From Streptosporangiaceae bacterium (GTDB lineage: Bacteria > Actinomycetota > Actinomycetes > Streptosporangiales > Streptosporangiaceae): 64,000 bases of DNA. Below, piece by piece: positions 59,230 to 64,000 of this stretch (positions are counted from its first letter, which is position 1; each line of letters starts with the position of its first letter). The DNA is taken from the NCBI GenBank assembly GCA_019245115.1, contig JAFARZ010000077.1, positions 1 through 64,000 of the forward strand, in the 5' to 3' direction. Both the position numbers and the translations under genes were made by a program. The notes beneath the pieces were generated by a model. It searched no databases, was not told the origin of the DNA, and worked only from the letters and a program-made list of their open reading frames with translations.

Positions 59230-61212
59230 GTGATAGGCGACAGCGGAGTCCGGCCGTATCCTGGCGCGCGGCCTTTCGCGCAGGCCGAATGGAATCTGTT
59301 CTTCGGACGTACGGATGACGTCGCCATGCTGGCCGACTCCTGGCAGCAGAACCGGCTTACGTTCTTGGTAGGACCCGCGGGTCGAGGCAAGACATCGTTG
59401 CTGCATGCCGGCGTGCTACGGTCACTGACCGCCAGCAACCTGCATGGAGGTCATGTCTTCCCGGTTGGGCGGCTCAGCTACGGTGCCGCGTTCCCGTCCG
59501 CCGCACTACCAGGACAAAATCCGTTCACATTAGCGCTGCTACGCTCCTGGTCACCAGGCGAGACCACCACTCGGCTGGCCGGCCTCACCATCCGGGAATT
59601 TATCCGGCGGCAGGTAGGTAAGCACGTCATTCTCGCCGCGATCGATCCGGCTGATGAGCTGGTCGTCGAAACTGGCAGGCGCAAAACCCACCGTCGGCTG
59701 TTTCTCGAAGAACTCCGCGAGGCGCTGGATCCCCGCGAGAAGACTGAGACGTCGCCACGGCTTCATCTTCTGGTGGCGGGCCGCGAAGAAGCCATCGATG
59801 TTGTGACGGATGCGCTGGGAAACGGCAGGAGCTGCGTCCTCACCAAGCTGACTCAGCTAGGAACCAGAGAGGCCATAACGCGGCCGATGGCCGCCCCCGG
59901 TAAGTCCTTCTCCGAGGAGGGCGCGGAGAGATTTCTCACGGACCTGCGGACCAGTCGCATCGCCGCTGATGATGGGTCGGAGCGCTACGTCACCGACGAT
60001 CGGGTGGAACCTGCCCTGCTACAGATAGCCTGCGCTCATCTGTGGGCCTCGCTGCCAGCGGACGTCGACTTCATCACCGCACGGGATGTCCGCAGATACG
60101 GTGATGTCGACACGGCACTAGCGGCCCACTCGAGCATTGTCATCGCCGAGGTGGCCGACGAGCACGAAATCTCGACAAAACGGCTGAATTCGTGGTTGGT
60201 AAGCACTTTTATCACCGAACACGGTGCTCGGAACAAGGTGTATGAGGGCGCGACGGCCACGGCGGGTATACCGAACGCGGTAGTCCGTGCGCTGGAGGAC
60301 CGATATTTGCTTACCTCGCGGCTTGAATCCGGCATTCGCTGGTACGAGCTGTCGAGCGACCGCCTGATCGAGCCACTGCGCAGGACCGCCGATGCCCACC
60401 CGCCGATCGCGGACCCGGCGCATTGTCTACAAGCGGCAGAGCATGCGCTGACCTTGGGCGAACTCGATTTGACTGAACGGTACGCAAATGAGGTCCTGCG
60501 TAAGTCCTCAGGATCGAGCACGGCGATGCATGCGGAGGCTCAGTCTCTGCTCGGGAACGTCGCCTTCGCGCGCGATGAACCATCGGAAGCCGAGACTCAC
60601 TACCGTCAGGCAGCGGAACTGTTCGGGGCCGCCTCGGATACTCAGGCCGTGGCCTATCAGCTTGCCGCTGTGGGGCAGACCCTGCTTACCCGGGAGCGTT
60701 TCACCGAAGCGGCCGAAGAACTGAATGCCGCAGCCAGCCGCCTGCCGAATGATCTCGTCATCCAGACGGAGCTCGCCCATGCCTTGTGGCAAGTAGGCGC
60801 GAGCCATGCCGCGGTGGCGGTGCTCACGAGGGCTCTGGGTATCGACGGCGGGAACGTCGCGGCGCTTCAGACCCGCGGTGAGATCCTCGCAGACCTCGGA
60901 CAGGCCAGGGAGGCGATGCTCGACCTCGAACGAGTCGACCTTGAGCGCCGTCCATCAACTCGCGCCGCTCGTGGACTCGCTCACGCCGAACTCGGCGATC
61001 AGTGGGCCGCACGCCAGGATATCGAGGAAGCCGTCGCCAGAGCACAGCGGAACGGCCCTGTCCTGCTGTACGCGGCACGAGCATCGCGCGTGGGCGGCGA
61101 CGAGAGTGCAGCGCGAGACTACGCCCGGCAAGCCGCCATCGCCACCGACCCCCCACTGTCGCCACAGCATCTCAGGGTTGCGATGCAACTCGCTGGAAGT
61201 GCCCGCGGCTAG
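59230..61212 (+). CDS. nSTAND-type NTPase with C-terminal TPR array
   Basis: The 660-residue protein starts RPYPGARPFAQAEWNLFFGR, the usual opening of nSTAND1 conflict-system-like ATPases. The P-loop is VGPAGRGKTS (residues 47-56) and the Walker B region is HVILAAIDPADELV. A winged-helix-like part follows (LNSWLVSTFI...ALEDRYLLTSR...WYELSSDRLIEPLR), and about seven TPR units fill residues 400-650. STAND proteins switch on ligand binding and oligomerise. The GTG start has no strong Shine-Dalgarno sequence. Immediate proximity to the precursor gene suggests it belongs to the same system; it converges on the HTH-containing NB-ARC gene. Confidence 0.85.
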   Translation: MIGDSGVRPYPGARPFAQAEWNLFFGRTDDVAMLADSWQQNRLTFLVGPAGRGKTSLLHAGVLRSLTASNLHGGHVFPVGRLSYGAAFPSAALPGQNPFTLALLRSWSPGETTTRLAGLTIREFIRRQVGKHVILAAIDPADELVVETGRRKTHRRLFLEELREALDPREKTETSPRLHLLVAGREEAIDVVTDALGNGRSCVLTKLTQLGTREAITRPMAAPGKSFSEEGAERFLTDLRTSRIAADDGSERYVTDDRVEPALLQIACAHLWASLPADVDFITARDVRRYGDVDTALAAHSSIVIAEVADEHEISTKRLNSWLVSTFITEHGARNKVYEGATATAGIPNAVVRALEDRYLLTSRLESGIRWYELSSDRLIEPLRRTADAHPPIADPAHCLQAAEHALTLGELDLTERYANEVLRKSSGSSTAMHAEAQSLLGNVAFARDEPSEAETHYRQAAELFGAASDTQAVAYQLAAVGQTLLTRERFTEAAEELNAAASRLPNDLVIQTELAHALWQVGASHAAVAVLTRALGIDGGNVAALQTRGEILADLGQAREAMLDLERVDLERRPSTRAARGLAHAELGDQWAARQDIEEAVARAQRNGPVLLYAARASRVGGDESAARDYARQAAIATDPPLSPQHLRVAMQLAGSARG

Positions 61213-61227
61213 TTGATCCGACCCGAT

Positions 61228-63855
61228 TCAAAAAAGCAATAGCGTAAGTTCGGAGCTCGCCTGGGACTGCGCGGCAGATTTATCGGTCACATCCACCCGC
61301 CCTTGAATGTCCGTAAGTATCGCCTCGCATGCACGAACATAGGGATGGTCTTGGCCGAGGATCGAGATATAGCGATGACGCGCGTCAGATATAGCTTCCG
61401 CGGCTTCGTCCATCCGCCCGTCCATCCGCTGAAGCAGGCTGCTGTGGGTGATGGCTGCAGCCAGAGTCAAGAGGTGTCCTCTGTCAAGTGTTCGCCAGCA
61501 CCGGAGATAGACTTGGTAATTCTCCTCAGCCAGGCGATCCAGCGCGGATCCGCTTGCCCCCATATCACGCTGCGCCGCAATGAAGTCAATCTGATGCATC
61601 AAGAACAAAGGATGGTATTCGCTAAATGCTCCGCTGTCGATTAGCGTCCGATATCGATTGTGCACGTCATCAGCTATTGCAAGCGCCAGGTCAAATTGAC
61701 CCAGCAGGCGATTGCATCGCGCCGATGAATTCTGATGAAACAAGACAGAGGGATGGTCTGGCCCGCCGTAGTAGATGAGGGAACGGTGGTAGGTCTCATC
61801 GGTTATCATAGTGGCTCTCACATGGTTACCAACTAGCAGATTGTCGACAGCGAGATTATACATAGCCATAAACGTCTGAGGATCGTCGCGCCCGAAGACG
61901 TCGATGTGCTCTTTCAAGGATTCCGTATCGGCGGTGAGCGCCGCTTCAAAATCACCGGCCAAACGCAACCGAGTGCCGCGCATTCGGCCAAGGACGGGGA
62001 TATCTTCACTCCAGTCCGCCATCGCCGACGCGGAACTCATCTTTCCCAAGGTTCGCTGCGCTACTTCAAAAGCACGCTCATACGTCCCCAGAGAACACAA
62101 TACCTCGGCCTCCGCGCGATACATCGCCAACTCTATCGCAGCGGGATCAAGATCTACGATGTCGATTCCGCTTGCCCACCGATCAAGTGCCTCACGTGCC
62201 AGCCCAAGCGCTGCTTTTGGATCACCGGACGCACGCAAGTAGCGAACTTGGTTTACGACCAGGCGCCGTACTACCGCATCTGAGCATTCCATGACATCCG
62301 ATTCACCCATATGACTGCGCAGCTCATCGTATTGCGGCCACGAGTTGAAATCATCTGGACTGGCCGGATCAGCCGCCGCGATCAAAAGGTGAACATCGTG
62401 CCGCAGCCGTTCAGCCTCCGCCGCGGTGAGCACACTCCGGACCAGTCGCTGGGTAAGGCGGTGCACATGAAACCTGCTCGTAGCCGGGCGGATACCCGGG
62501 CGTACGCTCAGGAGGCCTACCCGCCTCAGCGCAGCGATGGCACGACTGAACCGGAGAGGGCCGAGAACCTCACGGACCGATACTTCGTGATTGAAGCGAC
62601 CGCGCTCCAAGGACTCACGCGGTATTGGATCACTGGCAAAGAACGTCAGGCAGCCTAGCAGGACCATCGCATCTGGTGTTTCCATACGCAGCCGTTCTAT
62701 AACACTGAGCCATGCTTCCGCCACAGTGACCGGATAGGCGGAGGGAGGTTTTTCCGAGAACAGGAGAAACGGGTCTCTGTCAAGTCGGCTAAGATATTCC
62801 ATAGGCTGGAACTGAGACTCCACGGCGTGTTCCAGAACCAGCGGAAGATCGCCGACCGAATCGGCGATTTGCTGCGCTTCGGCTTCGCTGAGCCCACGCC
62901 TCCTACTTGACAGGAATTCTACGCTCTCACCGCGCTCGAACACGTCGAGTTCCAGCATGCTTTCTGTCGCGCTCCACTCATAATTGCGCGACGTGATCAA
63001 AACATTTTGCCGGTCGGGAGGAATCAGATATCTGATCGCTTGCGGTTCATTCGCGTCGTCGAATACTAATAGCCATCGCCTGTAACGCTGCCCGAGCCGA
63101 AGCTCGTCAAAAAGCGCCCCAAATATATTCTCACCCGGTACACGCGCCGAGGCGGTAACACCGAGCCGGGATGCGAGTTCCGCCATACCGTTATGTGCGA
63201 GCTCCTGACTGCCGCAGGAAATCCACCACACCAAGTCATATTCGGTCCGATAACGATGCGCATACATTGCGGCGAGCTGCGTCTTCCCGACGCCGGCGAC
63301 TCCCTGGATAGCCAGCGCACCGGCCCTGTCGTCCTGGTGGAAAGCCCTGTGCAATTCATCGAGCACGCTTTCACGTCCGACGAAATCATTCGGCGGTGGT
63401 GGGACCGGCCCCCAGACCGGCTCACTCGCGCCGATGGCTGGAGGAGATGCATGTCTATCGGACGGCTCAGGAAAGTGCGCAAAGCTTACCTGTTCAGTTT
63501 TCTCAGGAGGAGCCGGTGGGTCTACACGGTGAGCGCTTCCCGGGTAGCGCGAGTCTATTATCCCGCGCTTGGCGGCATCCCAATGCTGCTTCCATTCGGC
63601 TATCGTGCCGAGATCCCGTAGATCCAGCCCAGTCGTTTGAGCAATGCTCCGGCACGCAGTGACGAAGGTCGATACAAACGGCCAGTCCGGAAGGTTAGCC
63701 CGCTTGCCGTTCAGATGGTCGCTGACCGTCGCCCGCTTAAGTGCGTGATCACTTGCTCGCTCCAGCGTTGAATAGCTGGGTTCACCCGCCCTCAGGCGCA
63801 ACTCAACGAGATCACTGACGAATCGCCGTGCGATCTCGTCCGGAATGGTGTCCAT
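61228..63855 (-). CDS. NB-ARC/TPR protein with an N-terminal HTH (FxsT-related)
   Basis: The 875-residue protein has an N-terminal XRE/SARP-like HTH (residues about 5-55, with STLERASDHALKRATVSDHLNGKR), then PVWGPVPPPPNDFVGRESVLDEL. The NB-ARC motifs GVAGVGKTQLAA (about residues 190-201), WLLVFDDANE, VLITSRN and VGDLPLVLEHAV follow, and then TPR units. It is more diverged from the two FxsT copies than these are from one another, and lower in G+C. Three related STAND proteins in 17 kb suggest expansion within the locus or several sensing branches. The HTH makes it a possible DNA-binding, ligand-gated regulator. Confidence 0.88.
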   Translation of the reverse strand: MDTIPDEIARRFVSDLVELRLRAGEPSYSTLERASDHALKRATVSDHLNGKRANLPDWPFVSTFVTACRSIAQTTGLDLRDLGTIAEWKQHWDAAKRGIIDSRYPGSAHRVDPPAPPEKTEQVSFAHFPEPSDRHASPPAIGASEPVWGPVPPPPNDFVGRESVLDELHRAFHQDDRAGALAIQGVAGVGKTQLAAMYAHRYRTEYDLVWWISCGSQELAHNGMAELASRLGVTASARVPGENIFGALFDELRLGQRYRRWLLVFDDANEPQAIRYLIPPDRQNVLITSRNYEWSATESMLELDVFERGESVEFLSSRRRGLSEAEAQQIADSVGDLPLVLEHAVESQFQPMEYLSRLDRDPFLLFSEKPPSAYPVTVAEAWLSVIERLRMETPDAMVLLGCLTFFASDPIPRESLERGRFNHEVSVREVLGPLRFSRAIAALRRVGLLSVRPGIRPATSRFHVHRLTQRLVRSVLTAAEAERLRHDVHLLIAAADPASPDDFNSWPQYDELRSHMGESDVMECSDAVVRRLVVNQVRYLRASGDPKAALGLAREALDRWASGIDIVDLDPAAIELAMYRAEAEVLCSLGTYERAFEVAQRTLGKMSSASAMADWSEDIPVLGRMRGTRLRLAGDFEAALTADTESLKEHIDVFGRDDPQTFMAMYNLAVDNLLVGNHVRATMITDETYHRSLIYYGGPDHPSVLFHQNSSARCNRLLGQFDLALAIADDVHNRYRTLIDSGAFSEYHPLFLMHQIDFIAAQRDMGASGSALDRLAEENYQVYLRCWRTLDRGHLLTLAAAITHSSLLQRMDGRMDEAAEAISDARHRYISILGQDHPYVRACEAILTDIQGRVDVTDKSAAQSQASSELTLLLF

Positions 63856-64000
63856 GAGATGCCCTTGCCGCTCTACGACTTAGGGAGAGTTCTGCCGTTC
63901 TGAATCCTCCGGAATCCTCCGGTGTCTTCCGACAGTCTGCCACGGTCGAGCGCTGTCAGCTAGAGGGCTGGATCGGTCGGTGCGTCTTAACCTTTCTTCC
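63856..64000 (-). other. Upstream region of the HTH-NB-ARC gene
   Basis: No gene is seen in the last 145 bases. A perfect 10-base tandem repeat, AATCCTCCGG at 63903-63912 and 63913-63922, lies about 50 bases upstream of the gene and may be an operator. No clear promoter hexamers can be assigned. Confidence 0.4.

Overview
This is a high-GC chromosome segment from an actinobacterium. The supporting signs are GTG and TTG starts, an Eis-type acetyltransferase, a mycothiol-reductase-type thioredoxin-fold protein, DUF1707 and Clp-N proteins, a PepN of actinobacterial length, and a hopanoid operon in the order hpnC-hpnD-hpnE-prenyl synthase-shc-hpnG-hpnH. A soil actinomycete of the Streptosporangiales/Frankiales type is plausible, but the sequence alone does not fix the genus.

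Region 1 (1-9.5 kb) is an arabinose-polymer utilisation locus: a GH51 alpha-L-arabinofuranosidase, a complete sugar ABC importer (binding lipoprotein, two permeases, MsmK-type ATPase), a convergent GH127 beta-L-arabinofuranosidase and a divergent LacI regulator. A secreted multidomain glycosidase-like protein (10.1-13.2 kb) follows, then the 5' stump of a second binding-protein gene cut off by a 21-bp tandem array.

Region 2 (13.9-19.2 kb) holds a DUF1707 protein, an HTH/Clp-N gene pair behind two palindromes, a RIO-type kinase and a MacB-like ABC exporter pair. Region 3 (19.4-28.4 kb) is one tightly overlapping minus-strand hopanoid operon: squalene made from farnesyl diphosphate by HpnC/D/E, cyclised by squalene-hopene cyclase, and extended by HpnH and HpnG. 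HpnG is fused to IspH, so one polypeptide carries a side-chain enzyme and an isoprenoid precursor enzyme. Three TGAC-N6-GTCA sites lie upstream.

Region 4 (28.7-46.7 kb) is mostly housekeeping: SpoIIE phosphatase, Eis-like acetyltransferase, rpiB, pepN, proS, HAD hydrolase, amidase, NERD protein, GNAT, menA and an XRE membrane protein. Decayed genes (an MFS fragment and a heavily deleted ilvD) and dispersed hairpin repeats are mixed in.

Region 5 (46.7-64 kb) is the accessory part and the most interesting. It is an FxsA/FxsB/FxsT-type (FxSxx-COOH) RiPP locus. It has an FxsB-type radical SAM/SPASM enzyme overlapping a separate HEXXH protein, a 50-residue candidate precursor ending GFNNSID, one intact FxsT-like NB-ARC/TPR protein, one split by a frameshift, one 5' remnant, a further NB-ARC/TPR protein with an HTH, an nSTAND-TPR ATPase and an MFS transporter. 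The locus has been rearranged by segmental duplication and carries a 106-bp inverted-repeat element. Throughout the window short dispersed repeats sit at gene boundaries, and in at least two genes (the second sugar permease and the cyclase) they have become translated N-terminal sequence.
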